From contig NZ_SMLC01000015.1 of assembly GCF_004349245.1 (NCBI RefSeq), positions 1 to 64,000 on the forward strand: a DNA stretch of 64,000 nt, written 5' to 3'. The first letter of the stretch is position 1; each line of letters starts with the position of its first letter. The DNA is from Actinomadura sp. 6K520 (lineage in GTDB: Bacteria; Actinomycetota; Actinomycetes; Streptosporangiales; Streptosporangiaceae). The notes beneath the pieces are model-generated. The model was given only the letters and a program-made list of their open reading frames with translations. It did not search any database and was not told the origin of the DNA. The position numbers and the translations under genes are program-made. Positions 46,931 to 56,506 of the stretch are shown piece by piece.

Positions 46931-48142
46931 TCAGGTGGGTGCCCCGTGCTCGGTCGGGGTGGTGTCTTTCAGGGCGGCCTTGAGTAGGGGCTGGGGGAGG
47001 TCGGTGCGGTCTATGTGGATGTTGTCGCAATCGACCCAGGTGGCGGCTTGCCAAAGGGCTTTGGCCAGGGCGGTCGCCGAGGCTTCTGTGCGGGATCGGG
47101 TCCGCGTGGCCCAGGGTTCTAGAGAGACCTGGCGGGCGATGAGGGTGCGGCCTTCTCTAGCGGGGTCGACGCGTCCGAGGAGGCGGCCGCCGGACAGGAG
47201 CGGCATCGCGAAGTAGCCGTGGACCCGCTTGGCCTTGGGGACGTACGCCTCCAGGCGATGGTCGAAGCCGAACACGCGGGAGGTGCGGGCCCTGTCCCAC
47301 ACGAGGGAGTCGAACGGCGAGAGCAGGGTGGTGACGTGCCTGCCGCGCGGCGGGTCGGCCAGCGCCCCCGGGTCGGCCCAGGCCCGCTGGGACCATCCGG
47401 CGACCGACACGGGGACCAGGCCGGTCTCGTCGATCACGCGGTCGACCTGGTCCTGCTTGACGCGGTAGTAGTCGGCGAGGTCCGCGCGGGTCGCCACGCC
47501 GAGGGCCCGGCCGGCGCGCGCGACGAGCGCCGTCAGGCAGGTGTCGTCGTCGGGGTCCTGCGCGAGGAGCCGGGACGGGACGGCCCGCTCCGCGAGGTCG
47601 TAGACGCGGCGCCAGCCGACGCGCTGGACGCAGACCACCTCGCCGATGTCCAGCAGCCACTCGATGCCGATCTTGTGGTCGCTCCAGTCCCACCAGTCGG
47701 CACTGGCCTTGGCGCCCCCCAGTTCCCTGGTCGTGAGCGGACCGTCCGCCTTCAGGCGCGCCCGGATCTCGTCGCAGACGCCCTCGGGGACCTTGTGCCA
47801 GCGCCAGCCGCGGCGCAGATAGGCGCGGCGCCGGAACCCGAACAGGGGCCAGTCGTCCATGGGAAGCACGGACGCGGCGTGGGCCCAGTACTCGAACGCC
47901 CCTGAGGTGCCGTTCCGGCGGCCCCAGTAGGCGGCCTCGATCGCACTGCGGCGCACCGGGCCGAGGCGCGCGTAGGAGACCAGTTCGTGGGACCTGGCCA
48001 GGACCGAGATCGTGTCGAGCTGGACGGCGCCCAGCCGTTCCAGCATCGCCGGTACGCCGCCCTTCCGCCGCGCGCCCAGGAACCCCTGGGCGCGCAGTTG
48101 GAGCCGCCGTGCCTCGTCCGCGCTGAGCTCTACCTCGACCAC
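46931..48142 (-). CDS. YcaQ-like winged-helix DNA glycosylase
   Basis: 403-residue protein of the HTH_42/YcaQ family. Escherichia coli YcaQ unhooks DNA interstrand cross-links, and Streptomyces AlkX relatives protect producers of DNA-alkylating antibiotics. The catalytic QxD signature is present in LGAVQLDTISVLARSHELV. Three winged-helix units follow, for example PLTTRELGGAKAS and GVATRADLADYYRVKQDQVDRVI, ending in a beta-barrel part (SPFDSLVWDRARTSRVFGFDHRLEAYVP). Start is uncertain: GTG 48142 begins just before the conserved part, while GTG 48166 and TTG 48172 lie upstream. None has a strong Shine-Dalgarno. Confidence 0.85.
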   Translation of the reverse strand: MVEVELSADEARRLQLRAQGFLGARRKGGVPAMLERLGAVQLDTISVLARSHELVSYARLGPVRRSAIEAAYWGRRNGTSGAFEYWAHAASVLPMDDWPLFGFRRRAYLRRGWRWHKVPEGVCDEIRARLKADGPLTTRELGGAKASADWWDWSDHKIGIEWLLDIGEVVCVQRVGWRRVYDLAERAVPSRLLAQDPDDDTCLTALVARAGRALGVATRADLADYYRVKQDQVDRVIDETGLVPVSVAGWSQRAWADPGALADPPRGRHVTTLLSPFDSLVWDRARTSRVFGFDHRLEAYVPKAKRVHGYFAMPLLSGGRLLGRVDPAREGRTLIARQVSLEPWATRTRSRTEASATALAKALWQAATWVDCDNIHIDRTDLPQPLLKAALKDTTPTEHGAPT

Positions 48143-48200
48143 GCCGGTGATATTACGGCACGACACCGACAAAAGCCGATTGCCGGTCGCATCGGACCGC

Positions 48201-48983
48201 TCAGGTGATCTCCAGAAGTTTCTCCCGGACGGCGTAGACGACGGCCTCCATCCGGGAGTGGAGCTGGAGCTTCTCCAGGATGTTGCGGACGTGGTTCTTG
48301 ACCGTGTTCTCGGAGATGAACAGCTCCCGGGCGATCTCCCGGTTGCCGAGGCCGCGGGCGACGAGCCGCAGCACCTCCATCTCGCGCTCGGTGAGGCGGG
48401 GCGCGGGGACCTGCTGGGTGCGCTCCTCGCTGCGCTTGGCCAGCGCGGCGAACTCGGTGATGAGCTTGGACGCCATCGACGGGCTGATCAGCGACTGCCC
48501 GCCGTGCACGGCGCGGACCGCCTGCGGGACCTCGTCGATGGAGATCTCCTTCAGCAGGTAGCCGCTGGCCCCGGCCTTGATCGCCTCGAAGAGGTCCTCC
48601 TCCTCGTCGCTGATGGTCAGCATGACGATCTTCGCGCTGGGCGCGGCGTCCTTGATGGCGGTGCACGCCTCGATGCCGCTGCGGCGCGGCATCCTGATGT
48701 CCATCAGGACGACGTCCGGCAGCAGGTCGCCGGCCATCTCGACGGCCTCGTGCCCGTCGCCGCCCTCGCCGATGACCTCGATGTCGTCCTCGCCCTGGAG
48801 GACCATCTCCAGACCTCTGCGGAACAGCGCATGGTCGTCGACGATGAGCACGCGGATCGGGTCGGCCGTTCCGGGCGGCGGTGCCGCCTCCCGGGCGGCG
48901 GGGATGGAGCCGGCGCCGCGTTGCCGGCCCCCGGCCTGCCGGGGTACCGCCGCGGCGTCGCGAGCCTCGGGATTCTCGCTCAC
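48201..48983 (-). CDS. NarL/LuxR-family response regulator
   Basis: 260-residue two-component regulator without an adjacent kinase. After a disordered 40-residue leader comes a receiver domain with the acidic pocket VDD (48-50), phosphorylated Asp95 in VLMDIRMP and Lys in YLLKEISI. The C-terminal LuxR helix-turn-helix is [39 protein letters not shown] at 48983 is the probable start, though its ribosome site is weak. Placement between secA and the HPF gene parallels Streptomyces, where a similar orphan regulator occurs. Confidence 0.9.
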   Translation of the reverse strand: MSENPEARDAAAVPRQAGGRQRGAGSIPAAREAAPPPGTADPIRVLIVDDHALFRRGLEMVLQGEDDIEVIGEGGDGHEAVEMAGDLLPDVVLMDIRMPRRSGIEACTAIKDAAPSAKIVMLTISDEEEDLFEAIKAGASGYLLKEISIDEVPQAVRAVHGGQSLISPSMASKLITEFAALAKRSEERTQQVPAPRLTEREMEVLRLVARGLGNREIARELFISENTVKNHVRNILEKLQLHSRMEAVVYAVREKLLEIT

Positions 48984-49352
48984 CAGAGTCGCGGCGTGGA
49001 GGAGACGCCGCTTCCCCCCTTCACTGTTCAGCAGTCTGGATGTACCGGAGGGTTGCTCTCCGACGGGGACGTCCCCGGGAACCCAGGGGCTCCGGGTGCG
49101 GACCCACGGGATTTCGGGCCGGGTGTTCCCGGGTGGAACTGCTGTGCGCCCCGGGAGGTTCCCGGGCGGCCGCCGCGGGTCCGGGCCCCCGCGGGGCGTG
49201 CCGCCGCGGGGCGGTGACCCGAGAGTCCCGGACCGGGCGAGCGGCGCTCGCGCCGTACCGGAACCCCCCGCGGCCACCGCGCCCGCGGATCGGCTGGTAC
49301 GCCTTCGCAGATCATTACATGGTTCGGACGGTGACGTGACGCGAGTGCCGCA
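48984..49352. other. Gap between HPF and response-regulator genes
   Basis: About 370 bp of very GC-rich sequence between two minus-strand genes. No credible gene, RNA or strong hairpin stands out. It presumably contains the response-regulator promoter. Confidence 0.4.
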
Positions 49353-49997
49353 TCACTCTTCGACGAGCCTGATGACTCCGTAGTCCCAGCCTCTCCTCCG
49401 GTATACGACCGAGGGGAGCCCATTGGCCTTGTCGCGATACAGGAAAAAGTCGTGGCCGACGAGTTCCATCTCGAAGAGGGCCTGCTCGATGCCCATCTGC
49501 TCGGCCTTGTGGAACTTCTCTCGGACGACGAGGGGGCCGTCGCCGTCCATGGGGATGGGGACGAGGTTCTCGTCCTGCGAGACCCGCACCGGTTCCGCCT
49601 CTTCGTCGGCGGGTTCGGGCGCGGTCGGCTGCGGTTCGGGGAGCGTTTCGGGGAGCGTCTCCATGGTCGCGAGCTTGGCGCGGCCCTTGCCGCCGTGGCC
49701 CTTGCGTCGCTCGGCGTCGCGGCGCAGCTTGGACTCCAGCTTGCCCAGAGCCAGGTCCAGGGCTCCGTACCGGTCGTCCGCGGCGGCCTCGGCCCGGATC
49801 ACCGGGCCGCGGGAGCGGATCGTGAGCTCGACTCTCTCGCGCTGGTCGGCGAGCCGCGGGTTATGTTCCTCGGACACCTCCACGTCCGCGCGGATCACCT
49901 TCTGGTTGAGCCGCTCGATCTTGGCCAGTTTGTTGTCGACATGCCGGCGGAACCTGTCATTGACCTCGGTGTGCCGGCCCCTAACGGTGATGTTCAC
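49353..49997 (-). CDS. hpf: Long-form ribosome hibernation-promoting factor
   Basis: 214-residue HPF that pairs idle 70S ribosomes into 100S particles. The N-terminal domain (1-105: VNITVRGRHTEVNDRFRRHVDNKLAKIERL) is the S30AE fold. An acidic linker follows. The C-terminal domain (KFHKAEQMGIEQALFEMELVGHDFFLYRDKANGLPSVVYRRRGWDYGVIRLVE) is the dimerisation part found only in long HPF. GTG at 49997 has GGGGGG about 6 nt upstream. An unusually long 809-bp gap precedes it, suggesting complex transcriptional control. Confidence 0.96.
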   Translation of the reverse strand: MNITVRGRHTEVNDRFRRHVDNKLAKIERLNQKVIRADVEVSEEHNPRLADQRERVELTIRSRGPVIRAEAAADDRYGALDLALGKLESKLRRDAERRKGHGGKGRAKLATMETLPETLPEPQPTAPEPADEEAEPVRVSQDENLVPIPMDGDGPLVVREKFHKAEQMGIEQALFEMELVGHDFFLYRDKANGLPSVVYRRRGWDYGVIRLVEE

Positions 49998-50806
49998 GCG
50001 GGCCCCCCCTTCTCCCGGATACGAGTCGACCTGCCCGGGATCCCTGGCGGAACACGTCCCACCCTCGTGATACGCACCATGTGCCGGCCTTCGGCACATG
50101 CGGGAGGGAAAGTGCCCTTCGCCCCGGGCCGGCCCCACAAGACGGTGGGTCGCACCCGCCCGGCCGACCTGGTCTTCGTCCCCACATCCGCCTGCTGAGG
50201 GGCTCGCGGCGCTCTCGCCACTACTGCCCTTCTCCCTGCTCGGGGGATGTCGGATCCCCCGACGGGGCAGGACTTACCTCTAAGGCGCACCGTGATCGGT
50301 CGACGAGAAGTCGCCTTACGTGGGCCGTTTCGCCTGCGCCTGGCATCGGCTAGCCGGACCACCGGTCGTGCTCCTGACGAGCACTGCGGTCCGACGCAAC
50401 CACGGACCCGGGCGGGTGCCATGTCAGGAACGCTAACCCCTTACGCCACGAATGTCAGGGGGGTGGCCCGAGGAAAAACTCACTGACCGTCATCGGAACC
50501 TGCCCCGGCGAGTACCCGCGCGCTTACCCGAGGCCCCGTCACATGCCGTGAACCCCCGTGTGCGCGGCAGATACGCCCCCGGGACCCCCGCAGGTCAGGT
50601 CGGACTGACCCCGCGGTGAGTTTGCCGAATCACCCCTCCCTCTGGGGTGATGTGCCGCAAATAACCCGATACCTCCCCACAAAACCCTGCCCCGACCAAC
50701 TACCAACCGTAACTACCTGCCCCCCTTCCTCCCGAACGTGAAGAAAGTCACCCACCCCGTTAAGAATCGGTCAACATGCCACTCCGGCCCCCATCAGGCC
50801 CGATCA
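49998..50806. other. Long non-coding region upstream of hpf
   Basis: 809 bp without a supported gene, the largest gap in the window. A hairpin CGGGGGAT/ATCCCCCG with a 5-nt loop (50241-50261) and a TAAGGCG/CGCCTTA pair (50280-50316) are visible. The part at 50600-50780 is clearly less GC-rich and rich in A and C, as promoter DNA often is. I do not recognise a known riboswitch. Confidence 0.5.
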
Positions 50807-51553
50807 TCACCAGAACCACCCGGCCCGCGCACCGCCACGTTTCGAGCTCCCGCGTCGGCGGGGCGTTGCCGCGATGGTGGCGGTGCCCAGCAGGTCGGCT
50901 CCTGCCTCGCGGAGGGCTCGGGCCGCTTCGGTGAGGGAGGCGCCGGTGGTGACTACGTCGTCGACCAGGACCACCGTGCGGCCGGCGAGCTCGGCGTGTG
51001 GGGTGACGTCGAGTGCGCCTTCCAGGTTGGCGGTGCGTTCCGCCGCGGTGAGCGCGGCCTGGTCGGCCACCCGGACGCGTTGCCTCAGGGCGTCCACCGG
51101 GGTCACGGGTACGCCCGCCGTCCGCAATCGCTGCGCCGCGACGTCCGCCAATCCCCGCAGGGTGTCGTGGCCGCGTCGGCGGGTGGCCCCGCGCCTCGAC
51201 GGCACCCACACCAGGGACGGCGGGTCATGCCCCAGATGCGCTCCCGGTGTGTTCGGTGAGGAGAGGTGGTGGGGAGTCAGGGCGGCTTGGACGGCTGTGG
51301 CCAGGGCCGCGCCGAGCGGGACGGCCAGAGCCGTGCGCCCATGTTCCTTGTAGGCGGCCAGGATCGCCCGTAGCGGGCCCTCGTAGGCGGTCACGGTCCA
51401 CGGGGGCGGCAGGCCCTCAAAGGCCGTCCTGGCGGGTCTCGCGGGGCCCTGGAGGGGCAGTGCGCACGCGTCGCAGAGGAGGACGGGAGCCGCACCGCAT
51501 CCGGCGCAGTGCTCCGGGAGGATCAGGTCGAGCAGGTCCGCGATGAGGTTCAT
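50807..51553 (-). CDS. ComF-family phosphoribosyltransferase-like protein
   Basis: 248-residue homologue of ComF, which in naturally competent bacteria takes part in DNA uptake. The N-terminal zinc-binding pair is CAGCGAAPVLLCDAC. The C-terminal PRTase fold has RRGHDTLRGLA and the PRPP loop VVLVDDVVTTGASL. It is located downstream of lpqB on the same strand, as in other actinobacteria. Its role in non-competent actinomycetes is unknown. Confidence 0.92.
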   Translation of the reverse strand: MNLIADLLDLILPEHCAGCGAAPVLLCDACALPLQGPARPARTAFEGLPPPWTVTAYEGPLRAILAAYKEHGRTALAVPLGAALATAVQAALTPHHLSSPNTPGAHLGHDPPSLVWVPSRRGATRRRGHDTLRGLADVAAQRLRTAGVPVTPVDALRQRVRVADQAALTAAERTANLEGALDVTPHAELAGRTVVLVDDVVTTGASLTEAARALREAGADLLGTATIAATPRRRGSSKRGGARAGWFW

Positions 51554-51705
51554 GCCTCGACGATGCGGCCGCGGGTCGGCACCCGTCCCGAAATCCGCGA
51601 CCTGTGGATAACCCGGCGCATGGACCAGGCCCGCCCCCGAACCGGGCGGGCGCCACAGGGCCGGGACGTATCAGCACGGTTTCCCGGGCGGTCGAGCGTG
51701 TCGCG

Positions 51706-53487
51706 TCAGCGGGGGTAGCTGGGGTCCTTGGCCGGTGTAGGACAGATCCACGGGCTGTAGGAGTTGCTGGGCGAACGCTGGCGGCACACCTGGTCCTTGC
51801 CGGACGAGCGGGTGCCGATGAGGATCGGGGCGCCGGGGGCCGCCGCGATCGTCCGGGGCTCGCCCAGGGAACCGACACCGAGGGACGTGATCGCGCTGCC
51901 GCTGATCGGCATCAGGAACGGGAGGGTCTGCGAGTCACGCTGGGCACGTCCGAGGACGGCGAGCGTGTTGTAGTCGCGCCAGGCGATGTCGACGGCGTCC
52001 TGCAGCTCCGAACTCACGGGCAGGAACGAGCCGACGTCCAGCGAGCCGTCAGGGGCGTGGGCGATGCGGCCGATCTGCACCTGGGGGCGGCCGTCGACGC
52101 GGGCGATGACCGCTGCGCGGACGCCATCGCGGGCGACGCGGAACTCCAGAACCTGACGTCCACCCAAGCCCCAGTGGGCGGCGTGTACGGGCGCCTCCCC
52201 GCGTCGGCGCACCCAAAGCCAGGATTCGTCCTTCTTGCTCTCCACGACCCACAGGGTGCCGTCACGGCTCCAGGACGGTGCGGTGAAGCGGGCTCCCTCC
52301 TTGGCGTTCAGCAGTACGCGGGTGGCGGGCGTACCGGTGACGGGGGCGGCGACGAGGACCTGGTCGGCCGCGGCGCTCAGTCCGGCGAGCTCCTGGTAGT
52401 CGGGGGCGACTGCGGGCCGGGAGAGGCTTCCGGCGGGACCGGTCACGACGGGCTGGGCCTGGTCCTCCTCCATGGTGCCGAGGAAGCCGGACGGGCCGAC
52501 GACATAGGCGTTCTGATGGGCTTCGTCGCGCGGGACGCGCCCGTCGGGTGAGTTGACCTCCCAGGCGTGCACGGGCTGGGTGGAGTCCATGTCGCTGGGG
52601 GTGACGGGTTCGCCGTCGATCCGCAACTGCCAGCGCTTGATCTCCGAGAGCTGTCGCATCGTCCAGCTGAGCTGTGCCGACATCCGGTCGAGGTTGCCCG
52701 CGCGGGCCTCCTTGGTGAGGTCGACCGTGGCGACCTCGTTCTCGACCCGGATGGGGCGCCTCAGCCGGGTCCCTTCCGGGAAGGCGGTCTGGACGGCGCC
52801 CTTGAGCCAGGAGGTCGGGCCGGTCAGCAGCGCGTGGACGAGCTGGGTCGGCAAGGTCTGGCGGTTCACGACCGGCAGGAAGATGCCGTTGGGGACGAGC
52901 GTGTGCCGGTCCGGCGCGTAGAAGAACAGGTTGACGGTGCGCATGGCGCGTTCGACGTCGTCCTGGGTGAGCAGGAGTCCCGCCTTCTCCCCGCCGGGGA
53001 GGCCGGTGATGCGCCAGACGCCCTCCTGGGTCTTGGCGAGCTGGAACGTGGCGTCGAGCGTCTTCGGGGACGCGGTGTACTGGCCGTCGGAACTGATGGT
53101 CCCGACTTCCTCCCCGGTGATCCTGACCGTGGCCTGGTCGTCGGTCGCCTTGACGATCTGGGGGTCGGTGACACGGCTCGCCAGGACGGTCACGGAGGGC
53201 CGCAGTCCCGGGTCCCAGGAGTTCTGCCTGCCGAGGTAGAGCCTGGCGACCTTGTGGTTGTCGTCGAAGCTCGCCGACGCGGCGAGGAACCCGGAGACGA
53301 TCTGGGCCGGCCCCCACTCGGGGCGCGGTCTGACCGGAATGAGCCGGACGTAGGGGTCGTCGACCCGTTCGGCGCGTTCGGCGGACTCGCCCGTCACGAC
53401 CTGCCCGCCGCTCGGGACGTTCGCGCATCCGGCGCCGCCCACGAGGAGGACGGCGGCGGCGAGGAGGCGCGTGATCCGGATCGTCAC
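51706..53487 (-). CDS. lpqB: Lipoprotein LpqB, partner of MtrAB
   Basis: 593-residue envelope lipoprotein that in mycobacteria binds the sensor domain of MtrB. The lipobox is LLVGGAGCANVPSGG. A GerMN domain lies in the middle (about 195-300: MRTVNLFFYAPDRHTLVPNGIFLPV...PTQLVHALLTGP), followed by a beta-propeller-like C-terminal part with repeated WSRDGTLWVVESKK-type strands. Its start overlaps the mtrB stop by 4 bp (ATGA). Confidence 0.95.
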   Translation of the reverse strand: MTIRITRLLAAAVLLVGGAGCANVPSGGQVVTGESAERAERVDDPYVRLIPVRPRPEWGPAQIVSGFLAASASFDDNHKVARLYLGRQNSWDPGLRPSVTVLASRVTDPQIVKATDDQATVRITGEEVGTISSDGQYTASPKTLDATFQLAKTQEGVWRITGLPGGEKAGLLLTQDDVERAMRTVNLFFYAPDRHTLVPNGIFLPVVNRQTLPTQLVHALLTGPTSWLKGAVQTAFPEGTRLRRPIRVENEVATVDLTKEARAGNLDRMSAQLSWTMRQLSEIKRWQLRIDGEPVTPSDMDSTQPVHAWEVNSPDGRVPRDEAHQNAYVVGPSGFLGTMEEDQAQPVVTGPAGSLSRPAVAPDYQELAGLSAAADQVLVAAPVTGTPATRVLLNAKEGARFTAPSWSRDGTLWVVESKKDESWLWVRRRGEAPVHAAHWGLGGRQVLEFRVARDGVRAAVIARVDGRPQVQIGRIAHAPDGSLDVGSFLPVSSELQDAVDIAWRDYNTLAVLGRAQRDSQTLPFLMPISGSAITSLGVGSLGEPRTIAAAPGAPILIGTRSSGKDQVCRQRSPSNSYSPWICPTPAKDPSYPR

Positions 53488-55121
53488 TCCTGCACCTCCA
53501 GTTCCGCGAACAGCGGACGGGCGTCACCGGCCCCAGGAGGGACGAGCGGGAGCGGCGAGCCCCTCAGCTCGGCCCCGGCCACGCGAGGCAGCGAGAGGCG
53601 GAACTGGGAGCCCACGCCGGGCTCTCCCCACGCCTGCAGCCATCCGCCGTGGAGTTGCGCGTCCTCGCGGGAGATCGACAGGCCGAGGCCGGTGCCTCCG
53701 GTGGTGCGGGCGCGGGCGGGGTCGGCGCGCCAGAAGCGGTCGAAGACCATCTGGCCCTCCCCCGGTTTGAGCCCGACCCCGTGGTCGCGCACGGCGACGG
53801 CCACGGCGTCGCGGTCGGCGGCCACGGACACGATGATGTCCTCGCCGTCCCCGTGCTCGACGGCGTTGACGAGGAGGTTGCGCAGGATGCGCTCGACACG
53901 GCGGCGGTCGACCTCGGCCATGCACGGCTCTCCGGGCAGCTGCAGCACGAGCTTGCTGCCCTTGCGTTCGGCCAGTCCCTGGATGTCCCCCACGACGCGC
54001 AGGACGAGGTCGCGCATGTCGAGGGACTCCGCGTCCAGTGTCGCCGCGCCCGCGTCGTGGCGGCTGATCTCCAGCAGGTCGGCCAGGAGTGCCTCGAACC
54101 GCTCCAGCTGGCTCTGCAGCAGTTCCGCGGACCTCCCCACAGAAGGGTCACCGAAGGTGTCGCGGTTCTCGTAGAGCATGTCGGCGGCGATCCTGATGGT
54201 GGTCAGGGGCGTGCGCAGCTCGTGGGACACGTCGGAGACGAACTGGCGCTGCACCTGGGACAGGTCTTCCAGCTCGCCGATCTTCTCCTGCAGGTTCGCG
54301 GCCATCTCGTTGAAGGAGCGGCCGAGGCGCGCCAGGTCGTCCTCACCGCGAACCCTCATGCGCTCTTCCAGCCGTCCGGCGGCGAGCCGCTGCGCCCCCT
54401 GCGCGGCCAGCCGCACCGGTATGACGACCTGGCGCGTCACCAGGGAGGCGATCGCGGCCAAGAGCAGCAGAAGCACGATGCCCACACCGGCCAGGGACCG
54501 CCCCACGTTGGTCAGGGTGCGCTGTTCCTCCTCAAGGGAGAACAGGTAGTACAGCTCGAACTGGCCCGTCCTGCCTCCCACGATGAGGCCACTTTCGGAC
54601 GGACGGTCACCCACGTAGGACAGCTCGCCGTAGGTGTAGGCAGGAGTTCCCTGGGGAGCGCTCTGCAGCTTCTCACGAAGTCGCGGCGGAACGCTCTCCT
54701 GGCGCAGCTCGTTGGTCGTGTACCCGTCGAAGTACTGCTCCGTGGTGTCGCGGATGTAGACCTCGTACAGCCCGGACGGGCCACTGCGGGACTTCAGCCG
54801 GTCGATGGTCGTGTTGAGCCTGCTGTCGTCCCCGGGCGAGTTGCCCAGGTCGCGCTGGACCTGCGCCAAGCCGTCGTCCAACTGGAGGCGGGCCGCCTTG
54901 ACCTTCGCGTCCATGAGCGCCGACGAGATCTGCTGCATCAGGAACGCGCCCAGGATGGCGACCACGATCGCCGAAATGAACAGGGTGGACGTGACGACAC
55001 GTACCTGGATCGACCGGCGCCAGCGCGTGTAGCCGCTGCGGACGGCTCCCCGCAGGACGCGCTGGGCCGCGATCAGCCCGCGCCGGACGAACCGCTTGGC
55101 CCGCTTCATGTCGGCTCTCAT
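53484..55121 (-). CDS. mtrB: Sensor histidine kinase MtrB
   Basis: 545-residue membrane sensor of the MtrAB system, which links cell-wall state with growth and division. Transmembrane helices lie at about 43-63 and 211-229 with an outer domain between, then HAMP (230-285), HisKA with phosphorylated His300 in DVSHELRTPLTT, and HATPase (NLLVNAVEHGDG, DHGVGL, GTGLGLSIS). It is coupled to lpqB by a 4-bp overlap. ATG 55121 is used; ATG 55109 is possible. Confidence 0.96.
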   Translation of the reverse strand: MRADMKRAKRFVRRGLIAAQRVLRGAVRSGYTRWRRSIQVRVVTSTLFISAIVVAILGAFLMQQISSALMDAKVKAARLQLDDGLAQVQRDLGNSPGDDSRLNTTIDRLKSRSGPSGLYEVYIRDTTEQYFDGYTTNELRQESVPPRLREKLQSAPQGTPAYTYGELSYVGDRPSESGLIVGGRTGQFELYYLFSLEEEQRTLTNVGRSLAGVGIVLLLLLAAIASLVTRQVVIPVRLAAQGAQRLAAGRLEERMRVRGEDDLARLGRSFNEMAANLQEKIGELEDLSQVQRQFVSDVSHELRTPLTTIRIAADMLYENRDTFGDPSVGRSAELLQSQLERFEALLADLLEISRHDAGAATLDAESLDMRDLVLRVVGDIQGLAERKGSKLVLQLPGEPCMAEVDRRRVERILRNLLVNAVEHGDGEDIIVSVAADRDAVAVAVRDHGVGLKPGEGQMVFDRFWRADPARARTTGGTGLGLSISREDAQLHGGWLQAWGEPGVGSQFRLSLPRVAGAELRGSPLPLVPPGAGDARPLFAELEVQE

Positions 55122-55348
55122 GGGAGGTCCGGGAAGCGGCGCGGCCCTGGGAAGCGCGGGTTTCCGCGGGATTGCTTGACGGTCATCGGCGTGCCACGGG
55201 GATACGGCGGGTCGGTGGAGACGGGTGAGACGGGTGCTGTGTCACGGCGTCATGGGAAGTGATCTCCCGCGCCACGCGCTGTCACGATACGTGCGGACAT
55301 CGTACGCGATGTCAAGGAAAAGAGGAGGTCATGCGGCACCCGGCCCCC

Positions 55349-56035
55349 TCAGGCGGGACCGGCCTTGTAACCGACGCCGCGCACGGTGACGACGATCTCG
55401 GGCCGCTCCGGGTCACGCTCGATCTTGGCACGGAGCCGCTGCACGTGGACGTTCACCAGGCGGGTGTCGGCGGCGTGCCGGTAGCCCCACACCTGCTCCA
55501 GCAGCACCTCGCGGGTGAACACCTGCCGGGGCTTGCGGGCCAGCGCCACCAGGAGGTCGAACTCCAGCGGCGTCAGCGGGATGTGCCGGTCGCCGCGCTT
55601 GACCGAGTGGCCGGCCACGTCGATGGTGATGTCGCCGATCTGCAGGGTCTCGGGGGCGGGCTCGTCGGTGCGCCGCAGGCGGGCGCGTACGCGCGCCACC
55701 AGCTCCTTGGGCTTGAAGGGCTTGACGATGTAGTCGTCGGCGCCCGACTCCAGGCCGAGGACGACGTCCACGGTGTCGCTCTTGGCGGTCAGCATGACGA
55801 TCGGCACGCCGGACTCGGCGCGGATCTGGCGGCAGACGTCGATGCCGTCCGCGCCCGGAAGCATCAGGTCGAGCAGCACGAGGTCCGGCCGGGTCTCCCG
55901 GAACGCTTCGAGCGCCTTGTCGCCGTCGTGCACGAACGAGGGCTCGAAGCCCTCGCCTCTCAGCACGATGCCGAGCATCTCGGCGAGCGCGAGGTCGTCG
56001 TCGACGACCAGTACACGTCCTCTCATGGCCCTCAT
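55349..56035 (-). CDS. mtrA: Response regulator MtrA
   Basis: 228-residue OmpR-family regulator. Receiver pocket VDDD (11-14), phosphorylated Asp56 in LVLLDLMLPG, Lys in DDYIVKPFKPKEL, and a winged-helix output domain ending LVNVHVQRLRAKIERDPERPEIVVTVRGVGYKAG. Paired with mtrB 227 bp downstream, a gap longer than usual. In-frame ATG at 56026 is an alternative start. Confidence 0.96.
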   Translation of the reverse strand: MRAMRGRVLVVDDDLALAEMLGIVLRGEGFEPSFVHDGDKALEAFRETRPDLVLLDLMLPGADGIDVCRQIRAESGVPIVMLTAKSDTVDVVLGLESGADDYIVKPFKPKELVARVRARLRRTDEPAPETLQIGDITIDVAGHSVKRGDRHIPLTPLEFDLLVALARKPRQVFTREVLLEQVWGYRHAADTRLVNVHVQRLRAKIERDPERPEIVVTVRGVGYKAGPA

Positions 56036-56506
56036 CGTCGCAAAGTCGGGGTTCGGTGGAGTGAGTGCTCCGCATCGTCGCCGGGTACGGCGGGTGCCGG
56101 ACCTCGCCGGACACCGGATGGAAGGTACTCGCAGGCGCTGTGCTCCCGCCCCACCTCGCCAGGGAGAGTTATGCCTTGGCGTGCCAGGTTACCCGCGTTT
56201 GTGTCGTCCATGGCTCTCCCGGGTTTCGAGGGGGCGGCAGGGGATTGTAGGGGCGACCGCCGAAACGCGCGCAAGGGGCCGAGGTCCAGGCGGAATACGG
56301 CGCCCGGTCATCCCGGTAATACCGCAGACCGACACGCTTCGGGCTGGGAACGGCAATCACGGCACCTCGCCCGTGACAGGATGACCTGACCGGCGGTCGT
56401 GGCGGGGCCCGGAACGGGGTCGCGGGGCGGACGCGCCGGGCAGACCCCCGCCGAGGCGCGGCCTCGGGGGAGATCACGGGACTCGCCAGAGATCGCAGGA
56501 GCCGAG
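56036..56506. other. Divergent region between mtrA and the membrane-protein operon
   Basis: About 470 bp holding promoters for both directions. It includes a less GC-rich stretch near 56290-56390. No supported gene or strong repeat was seen. Confidence 0.4.
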
